This document shows positions 8,666 to 17,658 of a DNA stretch of 64,000 nucleotides, one piece after another. Positions within the stretch are counted from its first letter, which is position 1; the number at the start of each line of letters is the position of its first letter. A program made the translations under genes and the position numbers. The stretch comes from Bacillota bacterium (lineage in GTDB: Bacteria; Bacillota; Clostridia; Acetivibrionales; DTU013): assembly GCA_023435745.1 (NCBI GenBank), contig JAEZMD010000017.1, forward strand, positions 62,001 through 126,000, written 5' to 3'. Under the pieces are notes generated by a model. It was not told the DNA's origin. It ran no database searches and worked only from the letters and a program-made list of their open reading frames with translations.

Positions 8666-8706
8666 AGGGATGTTTTTCGTAAAAACGGGAAGCATCTCTT
8701 TTTTCT
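8666..8706 (+). terminator. Terminator downstream of the SOS gene
   Basis: AGGGATGTT (8666-8674) pairs with AGCATCTCT (8691-8699), with an inner TTTTT/AAAAA stem, followed by T-rich sequence. The stretch 8530-8665 between the gene and this hairpin holds no convincing ORF. It may contain the prophage right attachment site, but no duplicated partner was found. Confidence 0.6.
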
Positions 8707-8806
8707 TTATAGTACGAGAGTTACTGGGCTATTGCGGTTTATTTTACTTTTCAATTGGACAATGAAAAAAAAATCCGAAAAATATAATAAATTATGAGAA
8801 AATGTA

Positions 8807-8835
8807 TTGAAAAATATTTTTACATACTGTATAAT
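8807..8835 (+). promoter_or_regulatory. Promoter of the amino-sugar operon
   Basis: TTGAAA (8807-8812), 17 bases, TATAAT (8830-8835). It is the only strong promoter seen upstream of the gene at 8951 and probably drives the whole cluster to 18.6 kb, because every later gap is short and lacks a full terminator. Confidence 0.7.
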
Positions 8836-8856
8836 ATCACTATTGGCAAATTTAAC

Positions 8857-8910
8857 TTGTTACTGTTACTAAGTTGATCATTGTAAAACGAAAAGTTTAG
8901 TATGTAACAA
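8857..8910 (+). promoter_or_regulatory. Inverted repeat in the amino-sugar operon leader (candidate operator)
   Basis: TTGTTAC-TGT-TACTAA at 8857-8872 is mirrored by TTAGTA-T-GTAACAA at 8897-8910, two half-elements about 24 bases apart just downstream of the promoter. It is a plausible site for the RpiR/MurR-type regulator encoded at 16764, which would place the regulator and operator in one circuit. It could alternatively form an RNA stem. Confidence 0.5.
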
Positions 8911-8950
8911 ACATATAACTACTATATTTTTATATTCGGAGGATAAAAAT

Positions 8951-9949
8951 ATGCATGCACTTAATGTTGGAGTCATAGGTTTGGGTGTAATGGGAAGCAG
9001 TCATGCCAGGGTATATGATAAGATTCCTTTTGTGAATCTCAAGAGTGTTTGTGATGCGAATATTGAAAAACTTAATCAATTAGCCACCGAATTTAATACC
9101 AGGGGATTTACAGATTATCTAGCTATGCTTGACGACCCCGACCTTGATGCCGTTAGTATTTGTCTGCCTGACAACATGCATGTTGAAGCAATCAAAGCTG
9201 CTATTTCAAAGAAAAAGCACATTTTGGTAGAGAAACCATTAGTCAACACAGTAGAAGATGCTATAAAGATTTACGATGCATTAAAAGACTATGACAGAGT
9301 ATTTACAGTAGGATATAATCTCAGGTTTGATCCGCGATATTCACTTACCAAACAAAACATTTCAGAAGGAAAAATGGGGGATATTATTAGTGTCTATTGC
9401 AGACGGAATAGTCCCATCACAGGCCCTCTTCGCTTTGTTGGCTTCACCGACTTAAGACAGCATGTGATGGTTCATGATATCAATGTGGTCAATTGGTTTA
9501 TGCCATCAAAACCCGTAAAGGTATTTGCAAAAAGCAGGAGTGTTTTACTAAAGCAGTACGATATGACTGATACCATATTTGCAATTGTTACTTATGAGGA
9601 TGGCGCACTTGCCTGCTTTGAGGCTTGCTGGGTTCTTAATAAAATATCTCCATCTGTAGTTGATGATAAGTTAGAGGTTATTGGTACAAAGGGAACAATT
9701 TATACTGATTCCTGCGATTGCGGGTTCAGGATTATTTCTGACGAAGGAGTGAAATATCCTGACAGCAGGTACCGTCCTGTAATAAATGGATTATACGGAG
9801 GGTCGCTTTATGAGGAGCTCACTTCATTCATCAACTGTATTATTAAGAATGCTTCACCTGTTGTTTCGGTAGAAGAGTGTGTGTTGGATTTAAGAGTAGT
9901 TGAAGCTATTGAGCGTTCGATAAAAGAAGAGTGTGAAGTATTAGTTTAA
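8951..9949 (+). CDS. Gfo/Idh/MocA-family NAD(P)-dependent oxidoreductase
   Basis: 332 aa, GGAGG upstream. Rossmann start VGVIGLGVMGSSHARVY (residues 5-21, GxGxxG), the family signature EKPLV near residue 95, and a C-terminal alpha/beta substrate domain with the conserved HD pair (VMVHDINVVNWF, about 175). First gene of the amino-sugar operon. In some gut Firmicutes a Gfo/Idh/MocA enzyme (NanOx/YjhC) converts 2,7-anhydro-Neu5Ac to Neu5Ac before NanA. Co-occurrence here with NanA, an AGE-type epimerase and an ABC importer makes that role possible, but other sugar dehydrogenase roles cannot be excluded. It is slightly shorter than YjhC-type enzymes as I recall them. Confidence 0.8.
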   Translation: MHALNVGVIGLGVMGSSHARVYDKIPFVNLKSVCDANIEKLNQLATEFNTRGFTDYLAMLDDPDLDAVSICLPDNMHVEAIKAAISKKKHILVEKPLVNTVEDAIKIYDALKDYDRVFTVGYNLRFDPRYSLTKQNISEGKMGDIISVYCRRNSPITGPLRFVGFTDLRQHVMVHDINVVNWFMPSKPVKVFAKSRSVLLKQYDMTDTIFAIVTYEDGALACFEACWVLNKISPSVVDDKLEVIGTKGTIYTDSCDCGFRIISDEGVKYPDSRYRPVINGLYGGSLYEELTSFINCIIKNASPVVSVEECVLDLRVVEAIERSIKEECEVLV

Positions 9950-10029
9950 GAATTAGATTGATAAAGATTTCATTGCCAAGATTAGGGTAGCTAACTTTTC
10001 AATTTACAATGGTGTTTGGAGGATGAAAT

Positions 10030-11220
10030 ATGGATAAGAGTAGGATACTTGAATTGAAAAAACTATATGAAGACGAACTTTTTACAAACGTAGTTCCGTT
10101 CTGGACGAAATTTGCTCCTGATTGGGAATGCGGAGGGCTTTTTAACTATGTTGACAGGGATGGTTCTCTGCTTTCAACTGACAAAAGCGGGTGGTTCCAA
10201 GGTCGTGGAACATGGTGTTTTGCAAGGCTCTATAACGATTTTGGACGGAAGGAAGAATGGTTGGATATTGCACGTCTGGGATATGAGTTTATAGTGAAAC
10301 GATGTTTTGATAATGATGGGCGTATGTTTTTCGAAATGACACGCGACGGAAAGCCGCTTCGCAAGAGGCGCTACTGGTTTGCAGAGGCCTTTGCGGTTAT
10401 GGCTATGGCGGAATACTACAGGGCATCGGGTGATAAAGATGCACTAAATAGGGCTAAAGAGTTGTATAGTAAAATATTAGGGTACTATGATCATTCTAAT
10501 CCTGACCTTTTTCCACCGAAATATATATCGAATAATTATGAAGCTAAATCACACAATTATAGAATGATTTTGATATCGACCTCACAAGTGTTAAGAGATG
10601 CAGAATACCAGACACTTTATGACCAAACTATTGACAGAGTCACTGAAGAGTTGTTTTATGATTTTGTCAAGGAAGATATTAGAGCACTAATGGAAGTTGT
10701 TAGACCAGACGGTAATTTAATAGATACTCCTGCCGGAAGACGTTTAAATCCAGGGCATGCCATGGAAACAGCGTGGTTCTTACTAATTGAAGGAGAGCGG
10801 AGGAAAAACGGGGAAGTTGTAAAAAAAGCCCTTGACATTATTGAGTGGTCGATAGAACGTGGTTGGGACGAGAATTATGGAGGTATCTTCAATTATGTTG
10901 ATCTTGATGGGAAGCCCAGTGATAAAATAGAATGGGATATGAAATACTGGTGGACGCACTGCGAGGCGTTGATTGCGACACTATTGGCGTTTCATTTGTC
11001 AAAGGATACTAAATTCGAAACAATGTTTAATAAAATTCACGAATACACCTTCAAGCACTTTCCTGATCGCGAATACGGAGAATGGTACGGGTATCTTCAT
11101 AGGGACGGAAGCATTTGTCTTCCGGTGAAAGGGACTCTTTTTAAAGGACCTTTCCATATACCAAGATTTTTAATGTATGGTATTAAGATATTGGAGAAAA
11201 TGTCCTCTGATAACGGCTAG
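10030..11220 (+). CDS. AGE-family epimerase (N-acylglucosamine 2-epimerase type)
   Basis: 396 aa, GGAGG before the ATG. It has the (alpha/alpha)6-barrel AGE layout: WFAEAFAVMAMAEYYR near residue 117, PGHAMETAWFLL near 242 and WWTHCEALIATLLAF near 307 carry the family histidines, with HRDG near the end. The typical reaction is interconversion of N-acetylmannosamine and N-acetylglucosamine. With NanA in the same operon this gives a kinase-independent route from ManNAc to GlcNAc, replacing NanK/NanE, neither of which is present. AGE paralogues also include cellobiose and mannose epimerases, so substrate is inferred from context. Confidence 0.82.
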   Translation: MDKSRILELKKLYEDELFTNVVPFWTKFAPDWECGGLFNYVDRDGSLLSTDKSGWFQGRGTWCFARLYNDFGRKEEWLDIARLGYEFIVKRCFDNDGRMFFEMTRDGKPLRKRRYWFAEAFAVMAMAEYYRASGDKDALNRAKELYSKILGYYDHSNPDLFPPKYISNNYEAKSHNYRMILISTSQVLRDAEYQTLYDQTIDRVTEELFYDFVKEDIRALMEVVRPDGNLIDTPAGRRLNPGHAMETAWFLLIEGERRKNGEVVKKALDIIEWSIERGWDENYGGIFNYVDLDGKPSDKIEWDMKYWWTHCEALIATLLAFHLSKDTKFETMFNKIHEYTFKHFPDREYGEWYGYLHRDGSICLPVKGTLFKGPFHIPRFLMYGIKILEKMSSDNG

Positions 11221-11294
11221 ATTCACTGTATATATAGCATATCCAGAGAATCATATAGCCTGATTATGATCACATGGTACAGGGGGAAAGAGAT

Positions 11295-12179
11295 TTGGTA
11301 AAAAATGCCTTTAGACGGAATCAGAACTCAATAACACCGTATCTTTTTATAGCTCCACAGTTTTTAATGTTTTTAGTATTTTACGTATATCCTATTGTAG
11401 AAGGCCTTCGTCTGAGTTTCTATCAAACAACTTACAAGGAGGAGGTATTTGTTGGCTTTGAAAATTACTTGACTCTTTTGAAGGATCCTATATTTCTGAC
11501 TTCCGTAAAGAATACCCTGTTGTTTGTTGTGGTGATCGTATCGCTGACAGTTGTTTTTGGAATATTTATTTCAGCATCAGTTTTTGATAAAAGTATTAAA
11601 TATATGTCCTTTATAAGAGGATGCTTTTATTTTCCATACATGGTATCAATGGTAGTCATGAGCATGGTATGGAACTTTCTTCTTAACCCGGCAAATGGCT
11701 TAGTTGGCTATTTGCTTGAGATTTGCGGCATTACCGGAATTAATTTTTTGGGTAACAAAAATACCGCTATAATAATCATCATTTTTGTGATTTTCAATTT
11801 TAATTTAGGGCAATCAGTAATACTATATATTGCTGCAATGATAGGTGTTCCGGAAGATGTATTGACAGCCGCAGAGATTGATGGTGCTAACAGGTGGCAG
11901 AAGATAAGGGCTATCTTAATTCCAATGGTGAGCTCTACTACTCTATATATTATAGTTATAAATATTATAGGTGTTCTGAAAATGTTTGTAGCAATACAAT
12001 TATTGACAGATGGTGGGCCGAATAATAGCACTGTAACTATGATGTATTACCTGTATCAGAACGCTTTTATATGGAATCAAACCGGTCAGGCAGCCGCTAT
12101 AGGGGTCATGTTATTTATCTTAGCTATCATATTTGCATTACCGCAGTTTAGGATTTTCAACAAGAGATTCAAAATTTAA
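11295..12179 (+). CDS. Carbohydrate ABC transporter permease (MalF/UgpA type)
   Basis: 294 aa from TTG at 11295, chosen over ATG 11274 because AGGGGGA lies seven bases before the TTG while nothing suitable precedes the ATG. Six predicted membrane spans begin with ITPYLFIAPQFLMFLVFYVYP. The cytoplasmic EAA loop reads TAAEIDGANRWQKIRAILIPM (around residues 195-215), the site that docks the ATPase. It pairs with the next gene as the heterodimeric channel of a CUT1-type sugar importer. Confidence 0.85.
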   Translation: MVKNAFRRNQNSITPYLFIAPQFLMFLVFYVYPIVEGLRLSFYQTTYKEEVFVGFENYLTLLKDPIFLTSVKNTLLFVVVIVSLTVVFGIFISASVFDKSIKYMSFIRGCFYFPYMVSMVVMSMVWNFLLNPANGLVGYLLEICGITGINFLGNKNTAIIIIIFVIFNFNLGQSVILYIAAMIGVPEDVLTAAEIDGANRWQKIRAILIPMVSSTTLYIIVINIIGVLKMFVAIQLLTDGGPNNSTVTMMYYLYQNAFIWNQTGQAAAIGVMLFILAIIFALPQFRIFNKRFKI

Positions 12180-12201
12180 ATAACTAAGAGGTTATTGTGC
12201 T

Positions 12202-13044
12202 ATGAGTAGAATAATACATTTTAGAAAGCTTGAGAAAGTTGATGTTGCAGCTAATATCCTGGTAACATTCTTAGCTGTTTTGAATCTTTTCCCACTGTAT
12301 TGGCTAATTACGAACTCCTTAAAATATTCGGCTGCCATCTATAAAATGCCGCCGGACTGGATACCAAAAACCTTCTATATAAAAAATTATTATGAGCTTT
12401 TCGGTAATCAACCTGCATTCCGGTGGGCTTTTAACAGTATCTTTGTTTCAATTATTTCTACATTACTCGTGGTAGCATTCTCTTCCATGGCGGCGTATGC
12501 CTTTGCAAAGATGGAATTTAAAGGGAGAAATATTCTGTTTTTACTGCTTATTTCTACTCTTATGGTACCAAAAGAAATTTTCATTGTTCCACTCTTTAAA
12601 ATAATGATTAGTTTTAACTGGGTAGATAAATTTGAAGGCATGATTTTTCCTAATCTTGCTACTGCTTTTGGTGTGTTTTTGCTAAGAGGCTTTTTTGAGG
12701 CTGTACCTGATTCTATCCGCGAGTCAGGAAAGCTTGATGGGGCAAATGAGATCATTATTTTTACAAAACTCATTATGCCAATATTGAAACCCGGAATTGG
12801 AGCCCTTTTTATTCTTAATTTTGTTCAGGTCTGGAATGACTACCTGTGGCAATTGCTAATCGGCAATTCAAAAAACATGCTTACATTAATGGTGGGTACC
12901 GCTACTCTGATGCAAGAACTCAATCCGAATTTTGCATATAAACTGGCGGGAGCTACAGTAGCTGCTGTACCCATGATTCTAATCTTTTTGATCTTTCAAA
13001 AGTACTTCACGGGCGGAATAACGATGGGTGCAGTTAAAGGCTAG
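12202..13044 (+). CDS. Carbohydrate ABC transporter permease (MalG/UgpE type)
   Basis: 280 aa with an AAGAGG-like site. Six spans and the EAA motif ESGKLDGANEIIIFTKLIMP near residue 174. C-terminal GGITMGAVKG is typical of MalG-type permeases. It is 22 bases after the first permease. No ATPase gene lies anywhere in the operon, so the complex must use a shared MsmK/MsmX-type ATPase encoded elsewhere, as is common in Firmicutes. Confidence 0.87.
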   Translation: MSRIIHFRKLEKVDVAANILVTFLAVLNLFPLYWLITNSLKYSAAIYKMPPDWIPKTFYIKNYYELFGNQPAFRWAFNSIFVSIISTLLVVAFSSMAAYAFAKMEFKGRNILFLLLISTLMVPKEIFIVPLFKIMISFNWVDKFEGMIFPNLATAFGVFLLRGFFEAVPDSIRESGKLDGANEIIIFTKLIMPILKPGIGALFILNFVQVWNDYLWQLLIGNSKNMLTLMVGTATLMQELNPNFAYKLAGATVAAVPMILIFLIFQKYFTGGITMGAVKG

Positions 13045-13088
13045 CCAATTGATTTTCATTAAAGCTTCGTAAAGTGAAATTGGATTTT

Positions 13089-13135
13089 AAGGCTGGAAAG
13101 CCTTGAAATAGATATGAGTTGCATTTTTTGCAACT
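13089..13135 (+). other. Two hairpins between permease and binding-protein genes
   Basis: AAGGCT-ggaa-AGCCTT (13089-13104) and AGTTGCA-loop-TGCAACT (13117-13135) lie in the 123-base gap before the binding-protein gene. Neither ends in a long T-run. They fit mRNA stability or processing elements that raise binding-protein expression above that of the permeases. Confidence 0.5.
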
Positions 13136-13167
13136 GTCTGTATTAATATTTTAAGGAGGTATTAGTC

Positions 13168-14574
13168 ATGAGTAGTAAAAGAAGAGTTGTTTCCATTGCT
13201 TTGGTCGGTTTTATGTTGACAATGCTTTTTGCGGCATGTAGTTCTGGTAATGGTAATGCAACTATACCCGCAGAACAGACTGAACAGACTGCTGCTAACA
13301 AACCGGATGAGTCTTTAGAACCAGTTACTCTAAAAATGTGGCTTACTCCCATGTGGAAGGGCGTTTTAAGCCCGGATGAAAGCGGTGCTGACTATGACAG
13401 TTTTTTTAAGGCTGTCGGGGAAAAATTTAAGGAAGATAATCCAAATGTAAGCCTTGAGGTTCAGGTAATCGCCGGTGAGCAAAGGCCAGACAAGTTAAAT
13501 GTCTGCATTCAGACAAATACACTTCCTGACATGTTTTTTGATGGTTCGTTTACCATGATTGATTTTATTCAGAGGGGTGTAATTATCCCTATTGAAGACA
13601 TTATTGATGAAGCTTCTAAAAATGATATATCCCAAGGGATATGGGACAATGTGAGTTTTAATGGCAAAATATATGTTTACCCATTTACTCATATGCCGGG
13701 TACACTTTGTTATAATGCCGAACTGTTTAAGAAGGCAGGACTGGATCAATATATAGGCGAGAAGTATGACATTATTACTTGGTCGATAGATGATTACAAG
13801 TATATTCTTGAGACTTTAAAGGAGAAGTTGCCGGATGTTTATCCGACTGTGCTATTTTGCAAGAATTTTGCTGGTGACACATGGAATCTTGCCTATATGA
13901 GGATGTTCGGATGCAAATTCTTTGATGAGAGCGGTCATCTGATTGCTAACAATGAGGAAGGTGTTAAGGCATTGACTTTCCTGACTGAATTGAAGAATAG
14001 CGGTCTTACCGCGCCGGGTCCCGAATCACTTACATCAAACGATGCCCTTGTGATGTTTGCGAATCAGAAGGTAGCGGTTAGCATTACAAATAGTGTTCTC
14101 TTTAATAATACTTTGAATGATATGAAGAGCGGCAAAACACCAACATTTGATGCACGACTTGCAAATATACCGGGTGTTGACAATCCTAATTCTTTCACAT
14201 ATGTAACGGGGGGCATGGCCTTTGATACCGGTGATGAGGCCAAGATGGCATTATCTAAGCAATTTATTAAATACTTCAGCACTGACCCTTATTTTGTACT
14301 TGCCTCTCAAAACGGTTTGCCTGTCAGAACATCGGTACTTCCACAGGTCAAGGAGAAATTACCTTATTTGAAGGCTCAGAATGAAAATGCAAAATACTTG
14401 TTTAATTTCTCTAATGGCGCCCCGGGATACACACAATTAAGAAATATACTTTTCCCTGCGTTGCAGTCAGCTTTTATGGGAACACAAACCCCTAAAGAAG
14501 CATTGGATAACTATGTTGAGAAGGGTAATGAGATTATAGATAAGAGCAAAAAGGAGCTGCCAATATTTAATTAA
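13168..14574 (+). CDS. ABC transporter sugar-binding lipoprotein (family 1 type)
   Basis: 468 aa, AAGGAGG upstream. A signal peptide of about 22 residues ends in a lipobox (LFAAC) giving a lipid-anchored Cys, then a Ser/Gly/Asn and Glu/Thr-rich linker to residue 48. The rest is a long two-lobed binding protein with the usual WNDN-like aromatic pattern. It captures the imported sugar at the outer face of the membrane for the two permeases. Ligand specificity cannot be read from sequence; context suggests sialic acid, anhydro-sialic acid or a MurNAc/GlcNAc-type sugar. Confidence 0.85.
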   Translation: MSSKRRVVSIALVGFMLTMLFAACSSGNGNATIPAEQTEQTAANKPDESLEPVTLKMWLTPMWKGVLSPDESGADYDSFFKAVGEKFKEDNPNVSLEVQVIAGEQRPDKLNVCIQTNTLPDMFFDGSFTMIDFIQRGVIIPIEDIIDEASKNDISQGIWDNVSFNGKIYVYPFTHMPGTLCYNAELFKKAGLDQYIGEKYDIITWSIDDYKYILETLKEKLPDVYPTVLFCKNFAGDTWNLAYMRMFGCKFFDESGHLIANNEEGVKALTFLTELKNSGLTAPGPESLTSNDALVMFANQKVAVSITNSVLFNNTLNDMKSGKTPTFDARLANIPGVDNPNSFTYVTGGMAFDTGDEAKMALSKQFIKYFSTDPYFVLASQNGLPVRTSVLPQVKEKLPYLKAQNENAKYLFNFSNGAPGYTQLRNILFPALQSAFMGTQTPKEALDNYVEKGNEIIDKSKKELPIFN

Positions 14575-14625
14575 AAATGTAATATATTTTGCGAAGATTT
14601 GACATCCGGGAACAAGCAGCAACAG

Positions 14626-14666
14626 TTTACATGGGGCAGGCTGCATGAAGCTTGCCCTACTGTAAA
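14626..14666 (+). other. Imperfect stem-loop after the binding-protein gene
   Basis: TTTACA (14626-14631) pairs with TGTAAA (14661-14666), with inner GGGCA/TGCCC and GCT/AGC stems. It is followed by T-rich sequence and could be a leaky terminator or 3' protection for the binding-protein mRNA. The 178-base gap to murQ holds nothing else recognisable. Confidence 0.5.
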
Positions 14667-14752
14667 TTTGTTTATTACACATCTATGATGAGGATAGTCG
14701 TTAACAGATGGCGGTCTAAAATAGAAAGAATTATATTAGTTGAGGTATGGTG

Positions 14753-15679
14753 ATGGAAAAGCATCTGCGTAATTTAACAACAGAGCAGGTTAATGAAAAA
14801 ACTAAAAATATTGACATGTGTACGACAGAAGAGATACTTGAGATAATTAATGAGGAAGACTGCCTTGTGCCATTAGCTGTGAAATGTGAAATAAGCAATA
14901 TTGCAAAAGCTGTAGATATTATAGTTGAGCAAATAAAGAAAGGCGGCAAGCTATATTATGTTGGCGCTGGCACGAGTGGGAGGATAGGGATACTTGATGC
15001 TTCAGAATGTCCCCCTACTTATGGAACCGATCCAGAACTGGTACAGGCTATTATTGCAGGCGGAAGTGATGCGATAATAAAATCGATAGAAGGTGCTGAG
15101 GATAACGAAGCAGAGGGCAGAGCTATAATACAGGCAAAGGGAATCAATAGAAATGATGTAGTAATAGGAATTACGGCAAGCGGAAGGACAACTTTTGTCC
15201 TTGGCGCAATAAGAGAAGCAAGAAAGATGGGCGCCGTTACAGTAGGTATAAGCAATAACAGCATATCACAGATTAGAAATGAGGCGGACTTTGCGATTAC
15301 TCCACTAGTAGGTCCTGAGGTCATAATGGGATCTACAAGGATGAAATCCGGTACATCACAAAAGCTTGTCCTAAACATGATAACAACTACAGTAATGATT
15401 AAACTTGGGAAGGTTTATGGTAATTTGATGGTTGATTTAAAACCGACAAATATCAAACTTATTGATCGGGTGATCCGTATTGTGATGAATGCGACAGGAA
15501 CCACCGAGAAAGAAACTAGAAAATGGCTGGAGCTATCAGGCTTTAATCCCAAAATTGCTATTATCATGAAAAAAACTGGAGTAAGTAAAGAGGCAGCAGA
15601 GAAACTACTGAATGATAATAGCGGATTTGTTACAAAGGCAATAGAGTCATACAATAACACATGCCGTCAGGTTGAATGA
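14753..15679 (+). CDS. murQ: N-acetylmuramic acid 6-phosphate etherase
   Basis: 308 aa. The ATG at 14753 is preferred to 14747 because GAGG (14742-14745) is then correctly spaced. SIS-domain protein with the MurQ signature YVGAGTSGRIGILDASECPP (residues 64-83) and GPEVIMGSTRMKSGTSQKL (about 185-203). It cleaves the D-lactyl ether of MurNAc-6-phosphate to give GlcNAc-6-phosphate and lactate in the cytoplasm. Its presence shows the operon also handles muramic-acid sugars, for example from cell-wall recycling. No NagA or NagB follows here, so GlcNAc-6-phosphate must be processed by genes elsewhere. Confidence 0.92.
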   Translation: MEKHLRNLTTEQVNEKTKNIDMCTTEEILEIINEEDCLVPLAVKCEISNIAKAVDIIVEQIKKGGKLYYVGAGTSGRIGILDASECPPTYGTDPELVQAIIAGGSDAIIKSIEGAEDNEAEGRAIIQAKGINRNDVVIGITASGRTTFVLGAIREARKMGAVTVGISNNSISQIRNEADFAITPLVGPEVIMGSTRMKSGTSQKLVLNMITTTVMIKLGKVYGNLMVDLKPTNIKLIDRVIRIVMNATGTTEKETRKWLELSGFNPKIAIIMKKTGVSKEAAEKLLNDNSGFVTKAIESYNNTCRQVE

Positions 15680-15721
15680 TGTTTGCTAAAGCAATTGTTA
15701 GCGTGAGGAATGGAGATTAAT

Positions 15722-16666
15722 ATGCAATATGTAATCGGGATTGACGGTGGAGCGACAAAAACTCTACTTAAAATGTCTACTCTGGAAGGAAACTTGATAG
15801 CATTTTACGAAGCTGGTCCAGCAAATATCAATGTTGTAGGAAGCCGGAAGTTGAAAAAGACTTTAAGTGACCTCATTAATAATAGTGTAAAGAGTGCCGG
15901 CATGGATTTGAATAATTGTAAGTGCCTTTGTATTGGGACAGCTGGTGCCGGTAGAGAAAAAGAAAGAAAAATGTTAGTGAGAATGATTAAAGATATTGGT
16001 TTTACTCAAAGACTGATTGTAACCGATGATGTCATTACAGCTTTTCATGGGGGTGTTGGAGAAAATGAAGGTATAATTATTATTTCTGGCACCGGTTCTA
16101 TATGTTTTGGGAAAAACAGCAAGGGAGAAAGCTTTAGAACTGGGGGCTGGGGGTACATTATTGGTGATGAAGGCAGTGGATATTACATTGGAAGAAGGAT
16201 ACTAAACAGCATAATGCGGAGTTATGATAATAGAGAAGGATACACAGTGCTTACACCTTTAGTATTAAGCAGACTTAATCTTAATAACCCGGAAGATCTG
16301 GTGAAATATGTTTACCGAAGCCGTACAGAAATAAGGGAGATTTCTGAACTGGCAAAGCTTGCTGATGATGCTTGTGATCTTGGTGATACTACAGCAGAGA
16401 ATATTCTAAAGGATACCGCCTGTGAGCTATTCTGCTGTGTAAAGACCGTTATTGAAAGATTGAAATTTTCTGATAAAAGGATAACAATAGCGGTTAATGG
16501 CAGTGTACTTGTAAAAAGTAAATATGTCAGAAATGAATTTGCCAGGTTGGTTTGTGAGGCATATCCTTTGATTAATGTTTCGCCTATGAAAAACGATTCA
16601 GCCTGGGGAGCAGTAATGATGGCGATAGAGGAGACAAAACGTACTGGTAGTGATGACGCTAAATAA
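15722..16666 (+). CDS. BadF/BadG/BcrA/BcrD-family ATPase, probable amino-sugar kinase
   Basis: 314 aa. The ATG at 15722 is chosen because GGAG (15712-15715) is spaced for it and not for the ATG at 15710. Actin-fold phosphate motifs VIGIDGGATKTLLKM (residues 4-18) and ISGTGSICFG (around 120-129) match the N-acetylglucosamine/N-acetylmuramate kinase branch. The likely reaction is ATP-dependent 6-phosphorylation of GlcNAc (from the AGE epimerase) and/or MurNAc (supplying MurQ). It is immediately downstream of murQ, an arrangement known from MurK-type kinases of Clostridium. Confidence 0.85.
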   Translation: MQYVIGIDGGATKTLLKMSTLEGNLIAFYEAGPANINVVGSRKLKKTLSDLINNSVKSAGMDLNNCKCLCIGTAGAGREKERKMLVRMIKDIGFTQRLIVTDDVITAFHGGVGENEGIIIISGTGSICFGKNSKGESFRTGGWGYIIGDEGSGYYIGRRILNSIMRSYDNREGYTVLTPLVLSRLNLNNPEDLVKYVYRSRTEIREISELAKLADDACDLGDTTAENILKDTACELFCCVKTVIERLKFSDKRITIAVNGSVLVKSKYVRNEFARLVCEAYPLINVSPMKNDSAWGAVMMAIEETKRTGSDDAK

Positions 16667-16763
16667 TATTGAAAAATATACACTTTTAATGGTAGAATTT
16701 AAATACATTGCATTTACAGCATTCTTTTCGGCAAATATTAGTTATTGATAAGGAGTCAAGATT

Positions 16764-17621
16764 ATGGCAGGTTGCTTAATAAAAATAATGGAAGCCATGG
16801 ACAGCTTAACGCCATCAGAGAGGAAAATTGCGCATATTATATTAAACTACAGTGATGAGGTTATCGGCATGTCAATCAAGGAGATTGCAGAAAAAAGCAA
16901 CACCAGTAAGGCTGCTGTAATCAGGCTATGCAAAACTCTCAAGTATAAAGGTTATAGGGATTTTGCAATAAATCTTGCTTCGGACGTGGCTTCCCAGAAA
17001 GTTGAAGAGAATACCTATACAGATATAAAAGCAGGAGATGATTTGGATACGATTATAAAAAACGTATGCCATATTAACAAAAAATCCATTGATGATACCT
17101 TCATGGTACTGGACGCACAAGAGGTAGGTAAGGCAGTAGATACCATTCACAAAGCAAAGAGAATTGATTTTTATGGTGTGGGGGCATCAGGGGTAATTGC
17201 CTTAGATGCACAACAGAAATTTATGAGGATAAACAAATACTCAAATGCCTTTTCCGATATACATCTGCAGTTAACTGCTGCTGCCAATATGTCAAAGGGG
17301 GATGTCGCGGTTATCATATCTTATTCAGGAGAAACGAAGGATGTTATTGATACTATGCTGGCTGCAAAGCAGTCTGGAGCTACTATTATTTCAATCACCA
17401 AATACGGTGAAAATACGTTGAGCAAAGCTGCAGACATTAAGCTGTTTTTGTCCTCGCCGGAGACAACAATGAGAAGCGGAGCAATGGGGTCACGTATAGC
17501 TCAGCTAAATATTATAGATATTATTTTTTCCGGAGTTGCAAGCATTGAATACCAGTATATCAAAAAGTACCTTGACAGAACACATAAGGTTACTGCTCTA
17601 AAAAAGCTGAACAGATATTGA
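16764..17621 (+). CDS. RpiR-family transcriptional regulator (MurR-like)
   Basis: 285 aa, AAGGAG upstream. Residues 1-77 are an RpiR-type HTH (IAEKSNTSKAAVIRLCKTL). Residues 110-260 are a SIS sugar-phosphate-binding domain (FYGVGASGVIALDAQQKF; ISYSGETKDVIDT). Such regulators sense phosphorylated sugars; E. coli MurR senses MurNAc-6-phosphate. It is inside the operon it probably controls, and the inverted repeat at 8857-8910 is a candidate operator. Confidence 0.85.
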   Translation: MAGCLIKIMEAMDSLTPSERKIAHIILNYSDEVIGMSIKEIAEKSNTSKAAVIRLCKTLKYKGYRDFAINLASDVASQKVEENTYTDIKAGDDLDTIIKNVCHINKKSIDDTFMVLDAQEVGKAVDTIHKAKRIDFYGVGASGVIALDAQQKFMRINKYSNAFSDIHLQLTAAANMSKGDVAVIISYSGETKDVIDTMLAAKQSGATIISITKYGENTLSKAADIKLFLSSPETTMRSGAMGSRIAQLNIIDIIFSGVASIEYQYIKKYLDRTHKVTALKKLNRY

Positions 17622-17658
17622 GGTAATAGCAATATAAAGTAGAAGGGAAAAACGGGAT

